From contig JBBPIE010000018.1 in the NCBI GenBank assembly GCA_038040485.1, positions 62,001 through 126,000 on the forward strand: DNA of 64,000 nucleotides, read 5' to 3'. The notes under the pieces were generated by a model that saw only the letters and a program-made list of their open reading frames with translations, ran no database searches and was not told where the DNA came from. This document shows positions 17,502 to 26,764 of this stretch, piece by piece; position 1 is the first letter of the stretch; each line of letters starts with the position of its first letter. Position numbers and translations under genes: made by a program. The DNA comes from Onstottus_B arcticum. Lineage in GTDB: Bacteria > Acidobacteriota > Blastocatellia > UBA7656.

Positions 17502-19985
17502 ATGCAGCGGGTTTGCGTGGGGATCCACGTTCACAGCGATCCGGAACGATTAGCAGCAACGCTTGCAAGCGTGCGGGCGAATACAGCAGCCAACGTCGAG
17601 TGCGTACTGCTGCCTGACGGTCCGGACGCAGCCGCGGCCGCTTTCCTGGCAACTGTGCGCGGCGTCACGCAAGCTGGAACAACCGAGCCGCTCGGCGCGG
17701 CCGCGTGTTTCAACCGGCTTGTCAGTTTCTCGGGCGCGGATGTTTTCGTGCAGCTTGAAAGCGGAGCGCAAGTTGGGCCGGGGTGGTTGGACTATCTTCT
17801 TGGAGCGCTGGAAGCCGACCCGCGAAACGGACTGGCTGGGCCCTCAACCAATCTCTCCTGGAACGAACAGGCGGCGTTTCCGCGAGCCGAGGGAAGGGCC
17901 GGCGAAATAGCGCGAACCGCTCGCGAAGCGGAGCGCCGCTACGGCTGGACAAACCGAACGCTCGAACCCCTCTACAGTCTTTCGGACTTCTGTTACGCGG
18001 TGCGCCGCGAAGTGGTGGAGGCAATCGGCGTGGCCGACGAGGGCTACGGTCTCGGGCCTTGCTGGGAGATGGACTACAACATTCGCGCGGCGCGAGCCGG
18101 CTGGCGCGGCGTTTGGGCGTGCGCGGCTTACGTGCACCGGGTGCCGTTCAACGCGCGCAGAAGACTGGAGGAGGCACGTCGCTTCGAAGCAAGCAAGCGC
18201 CGCTACCAGGACAAATTCTGTGCGCTGAGGCTTCGCCGGGAACGCACGGACTACGAGCCGCACTGCAAGGGAGACGAGTGCGAGCACTTCGCGCCGGCTG
18301 CGTTGATTCAATTGAAGATTCAGCTTGCCGGCGATGTGAGCGCGAAGGCTTCCAGCGCGAGCGACTTAGCCAGTTCGGCGGACTCAACGGTTTTGCCGGC
18401 GGCCCCTCTCCAGATCCGAGTTGAGCCCCCTCCCCCGCTGGTAAGTTGTGTTATGGCAACTCGAGATCGCGCGGAGTTTGTGCTTCAGTCGATTCGGTAC
18501 TTCGAGCGGCAGGACTATCCGGCGCGCGAGCTGATCATCATCGACGATGGCCGGCAAAGTCTCGAAGGCCTGTGGCCGGATGACTCGCGCATTCGATATG
18601 TGCGACTTGCGCAGAGACAGAGCATCGGCGCCAAACGCAACCTCGGTTGCGAGCTTGCGCAAGGGAGCATCGTCGCGCAGTGGGATGACGATGACTGGTA
18701 CGCACCCGAGCGCTTGAGCGTACAGGCGGCGCCGCTGATCTCTGGCGAAGCCGATATCACTGCGCTCACGGCGGAGGTGTTCTTCGATCTGCCGCGTTGG
18801 GAGTTCTGGCGCTGCACTCCCGAGCTTCACCGAAGGCTGTTCGTCGAAGACGTTCACGGCGGAACATTGGTCTACCGGCGGGAGGTTTGGGAGAAGCTCG
18901 CCCGTTATCCCGACTGCTCGCTCGCGGAAGACGCGGGCTTCTTGCGGCAAGTCGTCCGGCGAGGGGCGAGGCTCGCAAGAGAGCATCGCGAGGGACTGTT
19001 CGTGTACGTGAGACACGCGACCAACAGTTGGTCGTTTAGCTGTGGTCAGTTTCTCGACAGTCGCGGCTGGCTTAGAGTGGGCGAGCCCCGGATGCCGGCA
19101 AGCGATCGCACCTTCTACGCTTCGAGATCGCAAGCGCCTGGGAGCGCGGACGTCCCGCCCGCATCTAGCGCGCTGGACCTGGGTGCTTCGGCAATGAATT
19201 TGGAGTGCGGCGACTTGTCGCCGCTTTGGTCTCACTCGAATCAGGAAAAGCGGCGACAAGTCGCCGCACTCCAATATCCAAATGAAGGACCGCTGGTTAG
19301 CTGCATCATGCCGACCTACAACCGCCGATCATTCGCGCGGCAAGCTATCGAGTACTTCCTCCGGCAGAGCTACGTGAACAGCGAGCTGATTATTGTTGAC
19401 GACGGCGAAGACGCAGTTGGCGATCTTGCGCCGGCCGACTTGCGAGTTCGCTACTTGCGTCTCGGAGCGCGGGCGACGATCGGCGCAAAACGAAACTTCG
19501 CGTGCGAGCAGGCTCGCGGCGAGTTGATCGTTCACTGGGACGACGACGACTGGATGGCAACCCGGCGGCTCGGCTATCAGGTGGAGAGCATGACAAGCAG
19601 CGGCGCTGATCTTTGCGGGCTCGATCGGCCGTTGTTCTACGATCCTCGCACGGACCGGGCCTGGGAATACGTCTATCCGCGAGGCAGCAAGTTCTGGGTT
19701 GCCGGCAGCACGCTTTGCTACACAAAGTCTTTCTGGCGACAGAACCCGTTCCCAAACATCAACGTCGGCGAAGACACACGATTTGTTTGGGGGGCGCGCG
19801 CTCGTCGGATGATTGCGCTCGAGGATACGACCTTCTTCGTAGCCATCGTTCATCCCGGAAACACAAGCGTGAAGCGGACAAACGACGCGCGGTACCGAGT
19901 GAAGCAGCCGGCCGAAATTCGCAAGCTGCTTGGCGATGATCTCGGTTTCTACATCGAGACGGCAAGCAGCGGCGCTCAACGGTAG
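17502..19985 (+). CDS. triple family-2 glycosyltransferase
   Basis: The ATG at 17502 is preceded by AAGGAGA and gives 827 residues. Domain 1 (about 1-270) is GT2-like but diverged. Domain 2 (from about 312) begins LVSCVMATRDR and has IIIDDG and WDDDDW (W394-W399). Domain 3 (from about 597) begins LVSCIMPTYNR and has IIVDDG and WDDDDW (W679-W684). Both later domains carry the GAKRN motif, and the acidic motifs would bind metal and sugar nucleotide. Domains 2 and 3 are similar enough to be an internal duplication. The linker between them is partly encoded by a 28-bp perfect inverted repeat. There are no membrane segments, so it should act in the cytoplasm. It may decorate surface or eCIS particle components; the acceptor is unknown. 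Confidence 0.88.
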   Translation: MQRVCVGIHVHSDPERLAATLASVRANTAANVECVLLPDGPDAAAAAFLATVRGVTQAGTTEPLGAAACFNRLVSFSGADVFVQLESGAQVGPGWLDYLLGALEADPRNGLAGPSTNLSWNEQAAFPRAEGRAGEIARTAREAERRYGWTNRTLEPLYSLSDFCYAVRREVVEAIGVADEGYGLGPCWEMDYNIRAARAGWRGVWACAAYVHRVPFNARRRLEEARRFEASKRRYQDKFCALRLRRERTDYEPHCKGDECEHFAPAALIQLKIQLAGDVSAKASSASDLASSADSTVLPAAPLQIRVEPPPPLVSCVMATRDRAEFVLQSIRYFERQDYPARELIIIDDGRQSLEGLWPDDSRIRYVRLAQRQSIGAKRNLGCELAQGSIVAQWDDDDWYAPERLSVQAAPLISGEADITALTAEVFFDLPRWEFWRCTPELHRRLFVEDVHGGTLVYRREVWEKLARYPDCSLAEDAGFLRQVVRRGARLAREHREGLFVYVRHATNSWSFSCGQFLDSRGWLRVGEPRMPASDRTFYASRSQAPGSADVPPASSALDLGASAMNLECGDLSPLWSHSNQEKRRQVAALQYPNEGPLVSCIMPTYNRRSFARQAIEYFLRQSYVNSELIIVDDGEDAVGDLAPADLRVRYLRLGARATIGAKRNFACEQARGELIVHWDDDDWMATRRLGYQVESMTSSGADLCGLDRPLFYDPRTDRAWEYVYPRGSKFWVAGSTLCYTKSFWRQNPFPNINVGEDTRFVWGARARRMIALEDTTFFVAIVHPGNTSVKRTNDARYRVKQPAEIRKLLGDDLGFYIETASSGAQR
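19138..19274. repeat. in-frame hairpin insertion inside glycosyltransferase gene
   Basis: Arms 19200-19227 and 19247-19274 are a perfect 28-bp inverted repeat (TTGGAGTGCGGCGACTTGTC and complement). Just upstream, CCTGGGAGCGCGGACGTCC (19138-) resembles one arm of the 1412/21256 family. The whole stretch encodes an Ala/Ser/Gly-rich linker (about residues 546-591) between two glycosyltransferase domains without breaking the frame. Confidence 0.92.
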
Positions 19986-20222
19986 TTCGGGGTTCGGGGT
20001 TCAGGGTTCAGGGTTCGGGGTTCGGGGTTCGGGGTTCAGAGTTCAGGTTGCCTCTCACGTTCAGACGGCGGAAAGAACAAGTTGAAGCTTGAACTCTGAA
20101 CCCCGAACTCTGAACTCTGAACTCTGAACTCTGAACTCTGAACTCTGAACCCCGAACCCCGAACCCCGAGCTCCGAACCCTGAACTCCGAACGCCGAACT
20201 CCGAACCCCGAGCTCCGAACCC
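19986..20222. repeat. TTCGGGG/TTCAGGG heptamer array in inverted orientation
   Basis: From 19986 to about 20047 the plus strand is a tandem 7-bp repeat (TTCGGGG, TTCAGGG, TTCAGAG). From about 20090 to 20222 it is the complement (GAACTCTGAACCCC...), about 18 units, with a 40-bp spacer. The array starts directly after the glycosyltransferase stop. It would form a very long cruciform or RNA hairpin and may terminate transcription. Confidence 0.95.
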
Positions 20223-20274
20223 GCGCGTCTTCACGCTTGACTGCAATGAACTCGACCGCGATAGTGAACCACAT

Positions 20275-21234
20275 ATGAAAGCTCCGGCTTTTGAAGACGT
20301 GCTGTCCGCCCGGAAGCGAATCGCTCCTTATCTTCTTCGCACGCCGATGCACTCGTACGCGGCAATCAACGATCTGATCGGAACCGAAGTTTTTATCAAA
20401 CACGAAAACCATCAACCGACCTGTGCCTTCAAGGTGCGCGGCGGCGTGAACCTCATCTCGCAGCTCAGCGAAGAAGAACGAACACGAGGAGTCATCGCCG
20501 CGTCGACTGGAAACCACGGGCAGTCAGTCGCGTTTGCGGCGCGATTGTTCGGCGTCACCGCGCGAATAGTTGTGCCGGAAGCCGCGAATCCGGGCAAGGT
20601 CGCCTCGATGCGCGGGATGGGAGCGGAGGTCATCCTTCACGGCGAAAGGTTTGACGAAGCGCGGCTTTACTGCGAGGAGTTGGCTCGGCGCAGCGGCTAC
20701 CGTTACATCCACTCGGGTGACGAGCCGCTGCTGATCGCCGGAGTCGCAACCGAAGCGCTCGAGATGTTGGAAGACGAGCCCTCGCTTGATGTGATCGTCG
20801 TGCCAGTCGGCGGCGGAAGCGGCGTAGCAGGGGTCTGCCTCGCTTCGCGCACGATCAAACCGGGGCTCGAGGTGATCGGCGTCCAGTCTGAGGACTCGCC
20901 GGCGGCTTACGAGTCCTGGCGTCAGAAGCGATTGGTGGAAGCGCCTGACCGGACGATCGCCGAAGGACTCGCAACCGGCTCGGCCTTCTCGCTGCCGCAG
21001 CAGATGATGTGGGAGATGCTCGACCGGTTCGTGCTGGTGACGGACGACGACATCCAGCGAGCGATGGTGTGGATGATCGAGCGCGCGCACACGCTTGCAG
21101 AAGCTGCGGGCGCCGCCCCGCTGGCCGCAGCCTTCCGAATGCGCGACGAGCTGCGAGGCAAGAAAGTCGGGCTTGTCTGCTCAGGCGGCAACACGTCCGT
21201 AGAGCAACTCAAGCGCGCGCTCGCAACCGTTTGA
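20275..21234 (+). CDS. PLP-dependent threonine/serine ammonia-lyase
   Basis: The 319-residue protein is a fold-type II PLP enzyme. PTCAFKVRGG carries the Schiff-base lysine (K53), ASTGNHGQSVA is the substrate loop, PVGGGSGVAG (178-186) is the phosphate-binding glycine loop, and VCSGGNTS near the end holds the Ser that contacts the pyridine ring. The length matches catabolic threonine dehydratase or serine dehydratase; the C-terminal ACT regulatory domain of biosynthetic IlvA is absent. The reaction would be deamination of Thr or Ser to a 2-oxoacid. A serine racemase or hydroxyectoine-pathway relative cannot be excluded. It is a single gene between two repeat elements. Confidence 0.85.
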   Translation: MKAPAFEDVLSARKRIAPYLLRTPMHSYAAINDLIGTEVFIKHENHQPTCAFKVRGGVNLISQLSEEERTRGVIAASTGNHGQSVAFAARLFGVTARIVVPEAANPGKVASMRGMGAEVILHGERFDEARLYCEELARRSGYRYIHSGDEPLLIAGVATEALEMLEDEPSLDVIVVPVGGGSGVAGVCLASRTIKPGLEVIGVQSEDSPAAYESWRQKRLVEAPDRTIAEGLATGSAFSLPQQMMWEMLDRFVLVTDDDIQRAMVWMIERAHTLAEAAGAAPLAAAFRMRDELRGKKVGLVCSGGNTSVEQLKRALATV

Positions 21235-21255
21235 ACCGCCGCCTCCGAAGGTCTC

Positions 21256-21336
21256 TCCCTGGGAGCGCAGGCATCCCTGCCTGCCTCTTCTCGCACAATC
21301 CCCATCAGCAGGCAAGGATGCCTGCGCTCCCAGGGA
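21256..21336. repeat. hairpin repeat, CTGGGAGCGCAGGCATCC family, copy 2
   Basis: Arms 21256-21284 and 21308-21336 (29 nt each) are complementary with one mismatch, and the core matches the copy at 1412-1492. It sits 21 nt after the dehydratase stop and could act as a terminator-like hairpin. Confidence 0.93.
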
Positions 21337-21629
21337 TTTCGACTGCGGCATCCCACAGGCCGGGACTGTGGCGCCGCCCTCCAAGAAATACGTCAATGCA
21401 CCTGTGCTCCGCGCGCTTCCGGACGTAGACTCCTGCCGGTCGCGAAAGACTTTCGCCGCCGTTGCGGCGGAAACATAGTTGCGAAGCATGACACGAGCCC
21501 CGCGATTTTCGAGTCAGCCGCAGTCTCTCTTACCATTTTGAAGGCACGCGCCCCACTGCTCTCCGGTTCGTTTACTTATGTCTCAGGCATATAGGGCGGT
21601 TCCGGTCTTTCATGCAGGAGGAACACGTT
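21337..21629. other. intergenic region without recognised gene
   Basis: Apart from the hairpin repeat that precedes it, I see no coding sequence or clear promoter here. AGGAGG at 21616-21621 belongs to the next gene. Confidence 0.5.
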
Positions 21630-23144
21630 ATGTACAAAAGAACAATCAAGCGCGAGCTGGGGATCGCCCTGCTCGCGTCGTTTATCCTTGTGAGCCTTGT
21701 CTGGAGCATCACCGCGTCGGCGCAAGGCGGCAGACAATATCCGTTTCGACTGCGTCTGAAGCTCGAGCGCACCGCGGTCAACGCCGGAGAGACAATTCGG
21801 TTGGAAGTCGAGCTGCTCGACCGCAACTACAATCGGGTGCCCAATGACCGAAGGCGTGTTGTGTGGTTCGACCAGCCGCCGGCGGGTCCCGGCTACTCAG
21901 GTTCGGGCCGAATCTCACCCGTCCAGATTGCGATCGAGCAGGGTGAGTCTTCGGCATCGCGCGCCGTCCTCTATGCCGATAATCCTGGCAAGACGCTCGT
22001 CCGCGCAAACTCTGAAGGACTTGCTTCCGATCAAAGTTATCTCCTGATTACCGGCGGCAAGCGCTCTTTGATTTCCCGGCTATTCTGTCCATCGGTGTAC
22101 GCGGACTCTCCGTTGGAAATTGAACCGAATCGCCAGCAGGTGCCGGCCAACAACACATCGCTTGCGCAATTCACCGTGTTTCTGTCAGGCAACGAAGGGC
22201 CGGCGTCCGTAAAGATAAAGACCAACCCGCCATGCCGAATGCGCGCGGGCGAGGCCGAAGGGTTGGGGGCGCTTTTGCTGACCTCTGCCGACAACCCCGC
22301 GTCCTTCGAACGGGTCTTCGTTGCCGCGAAACGGCCTGGATTGGTTTCGGTTACCGCGCAGATTTTGCCGAACGGTCCGACTGCCGAAGCGTTCCTCGAG
22401 GCGTTGCCGCCCAAGCCTGCCAAGATACTCTTTGACTCTCGTGAAGGAGAGAAGATCCGAGTCGACGAAGAAGCCTGGCTGACGATCAGGCTGGTGGACG
22501 CAGACGGCATTGATATCACTCAACTGGATCATCATCGCGAGATTAGACTGACGTCGCCGACCGATCGCGATCGCGTCGAGTTTGACAACACGCGCGGTGA
22601 AAAGAACGTATCGTTGCCCGGCAACCCGCCCTCTGCGCAGGTCGCGTTCACACTCAAAGGCGCTCCGGGCGCGCGAGAAATCCGCCTCAGAGCGGACGAC
22701 GCCCTTAGTCGCGACCTCGAGGCCGGGTTCAGGACCTTTACCTTCGACGGTGATTTACCGCCCATCGGCTATCTGTTTCTGATCGCGGCGATCAGTGGCG
22801 TGGTGGGTGGATTCATCAAGGACCTGCGGAGGCACCATGCTAAGAAGACCCTCCCAATGCTAAAGAACCGGCGGCCGCTGCTTCGGATTCTCGGGAACGC
22901 GCCAGTCGCAGTCGTGCTCGGGATGATGGTGTTCGTAGCGGGAAGGATCGGACTTGTTGAAGGTGTGGGCCTGCTGACGGGCATTGAAGCCTCGCCAGCC
23001 CAACTGCAGATGATGGCGATGCTGCTTGGAGTCCTCGGCGGGTTTGGCGGTCCCTCGGTGCTGGACCGGCTGTTGAATCGGATTCTGCCGGTCGCTCAGC
23101 GTGCCCGCTCCGAAGCCGCGGCGAGAGCGGTGATTCGCAGGTAA
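21630..23144 (+). CDS. secreted, C-terminally membrane-anchored protein with Ig-like domains
   Basis: The ATG at 21630 follows AGGAGG at an 8-nt gap; an ATG six codons upstream overlaps that site. The 504-residue product starts MYKRTIKRELGIALLASFIL, a signal peptide likely cleaved near SAQG. Several beta-rich repeats follow, with phrases such as AGETIRLEVELLD and VDEEAWLTIRLVDADG typical of bacterial Ig-like domains. From about residue 380 there are two or three hydrophobic segments (IGYLFLIAAISGVVGG, VAVVLGMMVFVAG, LQMMAMLLGVLGGFGG) with a basic stretch between. The topology suggests an exported domain tethered to the inner membrane. No enzyme motif is present and I do not recognise a specific family. 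Confidence 0.7.
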   Translation: MYKRTIKRELGIALLASFILVSLVWSITASAQGGRQYPFRLRLKLERTAVNAGETIRLEVELLDRNYNRVPNDRRRVVWFDQPPAGPGYSGSGRISPVQIAIEQGESSASRAVLYADNPGKTLVRANSEGLASDQSYLLITGGKRSLISRLFCPSVYADSPLEIEPNRQQVPANNTSLAQFTVFLSGNEGPASVKIKTNPPCRMRAGEAEGLGALLLTSADNPASFERVFVAAKRPGLVSVTAQILPNGPTAEAFLEALPPKPAKILFDSREGEKIRVDEEAWLTIRLVDADGIDITQLDHHREIRLTSPTDRDRVEFDNTRGEKNVSLPGNPPSAQVAFTLKGAPGAREIRLRADDALSRDLEAGFRTFTFDGDLPPIGYLFLIAAISGVVGGFIKDLRRHHAKKTLPMLKNRRPLLRILGNAPVAVVLGMMVFVAGRIGLVEGVGLLTGIEASPAQLQMMAMLLGVLGGFGGPSVLDRLLNRILPVAQRARSEAAARAVIRR

Positions 23145-23469
23145 CCTCTCTCAGCTCCGGCAGTGCTGCTTAGCATAGTTGAAATCAATTCGAGACTCGG
23201 ACTGAATGATCTTCCTCCCAATTCCCGTCTATTAGTTTGGAGGGCAATTTGATCCCAAAGCAGAACGCCAAAATAAAGAATCCCGAGAATCATGGAAGTG
23301 CTGAGGGGCATCGATACGAGTGTTCTGGCTTGGCGCCAAGTAGCAAAGAGTCCAACGACTGACGGTGCCCCTTCATCGTTGGAGTCTTCCGAGCGCCCGA
23401 TGTAGACTCCTTTCGCCCTGGCCTCGCGATCAAGCTGTTTGATTGAGATGAGAAGAAAGGACAATTCTT
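23145..23469. other. intergenic region without recognised gene
   Basis: This stretch of about 325 bp carries no convincing reading frame. GAAAGGA just before 23470 is the likely ribosome site of the next gene. I saw no clear promoter or terminator. Confidence 0.5.
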
Positions 23470-25200
23470 ATGGCGAACATCTTTTCTAACACCTTCGGCC
23501 GCGTGACCGAGTTCGTCACCGGCGCCATCCCCTGGTACAAGGTTCCGGTGCTTCTCGGACTTCCGAGAGTCTTTCGCATCCGCGAGAAAATGCGGAAGGA
23601 CAATCTCTACGACACAGGCAAGATCGACGCAATCGAACCGCCTCCGTTGGGTAAGCCTGGCGACAACCAACGCGCGTCGCGGACGATCGACGGGACTTAC
23701 AACGATCTCGGGCAGCCTCGGATGGGATGCGTCGGCGCGCGGTTCGGACGAAACATACCGCTTGATCACGTGCTGCCTGACAGCAGCAACCTGCTTACGC
23801 CAAGCCCTCGAACCGTCAGCCTCGATCTAATGACTCGGAATCAGTTTGAGCCGGCCACGACGCTCAATCTGCTGGCGGCTGCCTGGATTCAGTTCGAGGT
23901 CCACGATTGGATGAGCCACGGCAACAACGATAAGGACATGCCGATCGAGATTCCGCTGGACAACGGCGATCCCTGGCCCGAAACCGAACGCCCGATGCAA
24001 ATCCGCCGCACGCGGCGCGACCCAACCCGCAAGCCCGGCTCCACCAGCGCAGTTCCAAGCTACGCCAACACCGAGACACACTGGTGGGACGGCTCGCAGA
24101 TTTACGGCAGCGACCTCGAAACGCAAACTAAGGTTCGGCTGGGCGTCGACGGCAAGCTCAAGCTCGGGGGCGACAACTTGCTGCCGGTCGATCCGCACAC
24201 GGGCATCGACATTTCAGGCGTGACCGGGAACTGGTGGGTTGGGCTTTCGATGCTGCACACGTTGTTCACTCTCGAACACAACGCAATTTGCGACCGGCTG
24301 CGCTCCGAATTCAAGACGTGGACCGACCAGGAATTGTTCGATCGCGCGCGGCTGATCAACGTGGCAGTGATGGCGAAGATCCACACTGTTGAATGGACTT
24401 GCGCGATTATTGCTCACCCAACCGTTGTGGCAGGCATGAATCAGAACTGGAACTTGATTCGCAAATCGAAAGCCGACCATCACGCGGCGCCTTATTCGAT
24501 CACGGAAGAATTCGTCGCGGTCTACCGAATGCACCCGCTGATGCCCGACGACTACAGCTTTCGCTCGTTCGCAAGCGGCAACGTTGTCGAGGAGCGCCCA
24601 CAGCCGGAGGTCTCGTTCGGTCACGCTCGCGAGTTGATGACAAAGTTCTCGATGGCGGATCTGTTTTACTCGTTCGGCCTGATGAATCCGGGCGCGATCA
24701 GGATGCACAACTATCCGCGCTTTCTCCAAACGCTTGTGCGGCCGGACGGTCCGACGATTGATTTGGCCGCGGTGGACATCTTGCGGGACCGCGAGCGAGG
24801 CGTTCCGCGCTACAACGAGTTTCGCAAGCTTATCGACAAGGAACCAGTCAAGAAGTTCGAAGACCTGTCGAGCAACAAGGAATGGGTGGAAGAGATTCGT
24901 CGCGTGTACGGCGGGGACATCGACAAAGTCGACTTGATGGTTGGACTGTACGCCGAGGATCTCCCCGAAGGCTTCGGGTTCAGCGAGACTGCGTTTCGGA
25001 TATTCATCCTGATGGCATCTCGCCGGTTGCAGAGCGACCGCTTTTTCACCACCGACTACAACGAGAAGACGTACACGAAGACCGGCTTGACCTGGATCGA
25101 CGATAACAACATGAGGACCGTTTTGAAACGGCACATCCCGGCGCTCGGCCCGGTTCTCGACAAGGTGGACAATGCTTTCAAACCCTGGCCGAAGAAGTAA
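23470..25200 (+). CDS. fatty-acid alpha-dioxygenase-like haem peroxidase
   Basis: The 576-residue protein belongs to the animal haem peroxidase/cyclooxygenase superfamily. HDWMSH (distal His145), THWWDGSQIYGS (204-213), LFTLEHNAICDRL, MAKIHTVEWTCAII and EEFVAVYRMHPLMP follow the order and wording of plant alpha-dioxygenases. The Y-x-x-H pair (Y352, H355) matches the catalytic Tyr and proximal haem His (Y379/H382 in the rice enzyme, by recall). Such enzymes add O2 at C2 of fatty acids to give 2-hydroperoxides. There is no signal peptide. The next gene downstream, on the other strand, is an Old Yellow Enzyme and a fatty acid desaturase lies 4 kb away, so a lipid-oxidation role fits. A simple peroxidase is the alternative. 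Confidence 0.85.
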   Translation: MANIFSNTFGRVTEFVTGAIPWYKVPVLLGLPRVFRIREKMRKDNLYDTGKIDAIEPPPLGKPGDNQRASRTIDGTYNDLGQPRMGCVGARFGRNIPLDHVLPDSSNLLTPSPRTVSLDLMTRNQFEPATTLNLLAAAWIQFEVHDWMSHGNNDKDMPIEIPLDNGDPWPETERPMQIRRTRRDPTRKPGSTSAVPSYANTETHWWDGSQIYGSDLETQTKVRLGVDGKLKLGGDNLLPVDPHTGIDISGVTGNWWVGLSMLHTLFTLEHNAICDRLRSEFKTWTDQELFDRARLINVAVMAKIHTVEWTCAIIAHPTVVAGMNQNWNLIRKSKADHHAAPYSITEEFVAVYRMHPLMPDDYSFRSFASGNVVEERPQPEVSFGHARELMTKFSMADLFYSFGLMNPGAIRMHNYPRFLQTLVRPDGPTIDLAAVDILRDRERGVPRYNEFRKLIDKEPVKKFEDLSSNKEWVEEIRRVYGGDIDKVDLMVGLYAEDLPEGFGFSETAFRIFILMASRRLQSDRFFTTDYNEKTYTKTGLTWIDDNNMRTVLKRHIPALGPVLDKVDNAFKPWPKK

Positions 25201-25328
25201 GAGTGAATGTCCGGAACTAAGAGAATCAGAGCCGGAACCTTTCAAACGCGCTTTGGTAAATTGAAGTCAGACGGTTTGCCACAGGGAGGAGGCTCTATGT
25301 CGCACATCTGGAAAGACAGGTTTGAGTC

Positions 25329-25372
25329 TTCTCTGCGCCGGTTCTGCGCCTCAGCGACTCTGCGGTTAAGAG
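25329..25372 (+). repeat. CTCTGCGCC-type dispersed repeat, single arm
   Basis: The phrase TCTCTGCGCCGGTTCTGCGC followed by CTCAGCGACTCTGCGGTTAA is an irregular tandem of a CTCTGCG-like unit. It resembles short tandem repetitive sequences of other bacteria. No inverted partner is seen. It lies in the 250-bp gap between two convergent genes. Confidence 0.5.
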
Positions 25373-25450
25373 TTCGCGGAGCTTGAATGCGCGGAAAACA
25401 CGCACGCCTCGCCAGTGGACTGCGGTTCTCGTGGGCGCATCTCAACAGCC

Positions 25451-26764
25451 TCAACCAAAAGGCGGCGGAGTGAACACCGACATGATTTGGTTGAGCATCT
25501 CTTCCCGCGACTTGAAGCGCGCCTCCTCATAACAGCCCAACGGGTTTTCGACGACGTTGACCAGGCACTTGTTGCAGTACGTGCAAGGCTGCGGCGCGCG
25601 GTCGAGCCCTTGCGCGAACAGTTTCACGAGATCGTTGTTCGCTATCAACGGGCGGGCGATCGAGACGGCGTCACACGAGCCGTCGCTGATCGCTTTTCGT
25701 ATCACCGAAGCGGTTTGAAACCCTCCAGTGCAGATGACCGGAACGCTCACTGCCTGTTTTATCGCGCGGGAATCGGGCAGGTTGATGCCCTCGATTGTGT
25801 CGCCGGTCGCGCGATCCCACCTGGACTGAAAGAGCTTGTTTGCGGGCCAGGTCCGAAACAGCACGAAGTTGCGAAACGTCTTCTCACCGCTTGAAATCAG
25901 GGTGTCGTAAGTCTTTATCAGCTCTTCGAGCGGGAATGGACCGGCCGGGTTGCGAGGATGCGGAAACGAACTCCCGGTTGATGCGTGGATCGCATCGACG
26001 CCGTCTTCCACAAGCCACTTGCAGACCTTTATCGAGTCTTCGATCGTGTTGCCTTTTCCCTCTGACGGCAACAGCGCGTTGTTATATTCGGTCGCGCTTA
26101 TCTTCATTTGGAGATGAAAGTCCGAGCCGACCTTTGCTCGAATCGCGCGCACGATCTCGCGGACGAAGAGAGCGCGATTCTCGATCGGGCCGCCGTACTC
26201 GTCTTTGCGGTCGTTGATCGCCGAGCTAAGAAACTGTGTGATCAGATAGCCGTTGGCACCGTGCAATTCGACGCCGTCCAGCCCCGCTTCCCTTGCGCGG
26301 CGAGCGCCTTCAGCGAAGGCGTTCACCGTCTCTTTGATCTGAGCCACGGTCATGCGCTCGCACTCGAAGCCGTGGACCGGCTCCGACTTGTCGGTCGAGC
26401 TCAACCCTTTCGCGAACTCGATGCCCTGGATGTCCCGCTGCCTGCCGCCGTGACTGAGCTGGAGGATGTATTTGCAATCGTGTTCGTGAACGCGCTTGCC
26501 AAGTTCGCGCCAGAAAGGGATTCGTTCGTCGCGGTCGATCGTCGCGTAGTTAGGGATGATTCGGCCGCGCATCTGCACTGGAACAAAAGACGAGATGATC
26601 GCGCCGACCCCTCCGCGCGCGAACTTCACTTCCCAGTTGATTCGCGCCTGATTGCCGGACCCGTCGTAGTTGTCGAACCGGCCCGACACGTTCGAACGGA
26701 AGAAACGATTCTTGACCGTCAGGTTCTTGAATTTCAGGGGTGCAAAGATGATGTCCGCGCTCAT
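25451..26764 (-). CDS. NADH:flavin oxidoreductase (Old Yellow Enzyme family) with Cys cluster
   Basis: Translation from the ATG at 26764 gives 437 residues; GGAGG lies upstream on this strand (complement CCTCC near 26775). The TIM-barrel starts ADIIFAPLKFKNLTVKNRFFRSNVSGRFD, and YILQLSHGGRQ, DGVELHGANGYLITQFLS and DEYGGPIENR are standard FMN- and substrate-binding motifs. Near the end, CTYCNKCLVNVVENPLGCY (C-x2-C-x2-C-x11-C) matches the [4Fe-4S] site of the 2,4-dienoyl-CoA reductase/trimethylamine dehydrogenase branch, but the second FAD/NADH domain of those enzymes is absent. It probably reduces an activated C=C bond. It converges on the alpha-dioxygenase gene, recalling plant oxylipin pathways that pair dioxygenases with Old Yellow Enzymes. 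Confidence 0.88.
   Translation of the reverse strand: MSADIIFAPLKFKNLTVKNRFFRSNVSGRFDNYDGSGNQARINWEVKFARGGVGAIISSFVPVQMRGRIIPNYATIDRDERIPFWRELGKRVHEHDCKYILQLSHGGRQRDIQGIEFAKGLSSTDKSEPVHGFECERMTVAQIKETVNAFAEGARRAREAGLDGVELHGANGYLITQFLSSAINDRKDEYGGPIENRALFVREIVRAIRAKVGSDFHLQMKISATEYNNALLPSEGKGNTIEDSIKVCKWLVEDGVDAIHASTGSSFPHPRNPAGPFPLEELIKTYDTLISSGEKTFRNFVLFRTWPANKLFQSRWDRATGDTIEGINLPDSRAIKQAVSVPVICTGGFQTASVIRKAISDGSCDAVSIARPLIANNDLVKLFAQGLDRAPQPCTYCNKCLVNVVENPLGCYEEARFKSREEMLNQIMSVFTPPPFG

Noticed and set aside
19986..20222. Possible CRISPR array
   Set aside because: The units are 7 bp, directly tandem and then inverted; there are no unique spacers of constant length and no cas genes.
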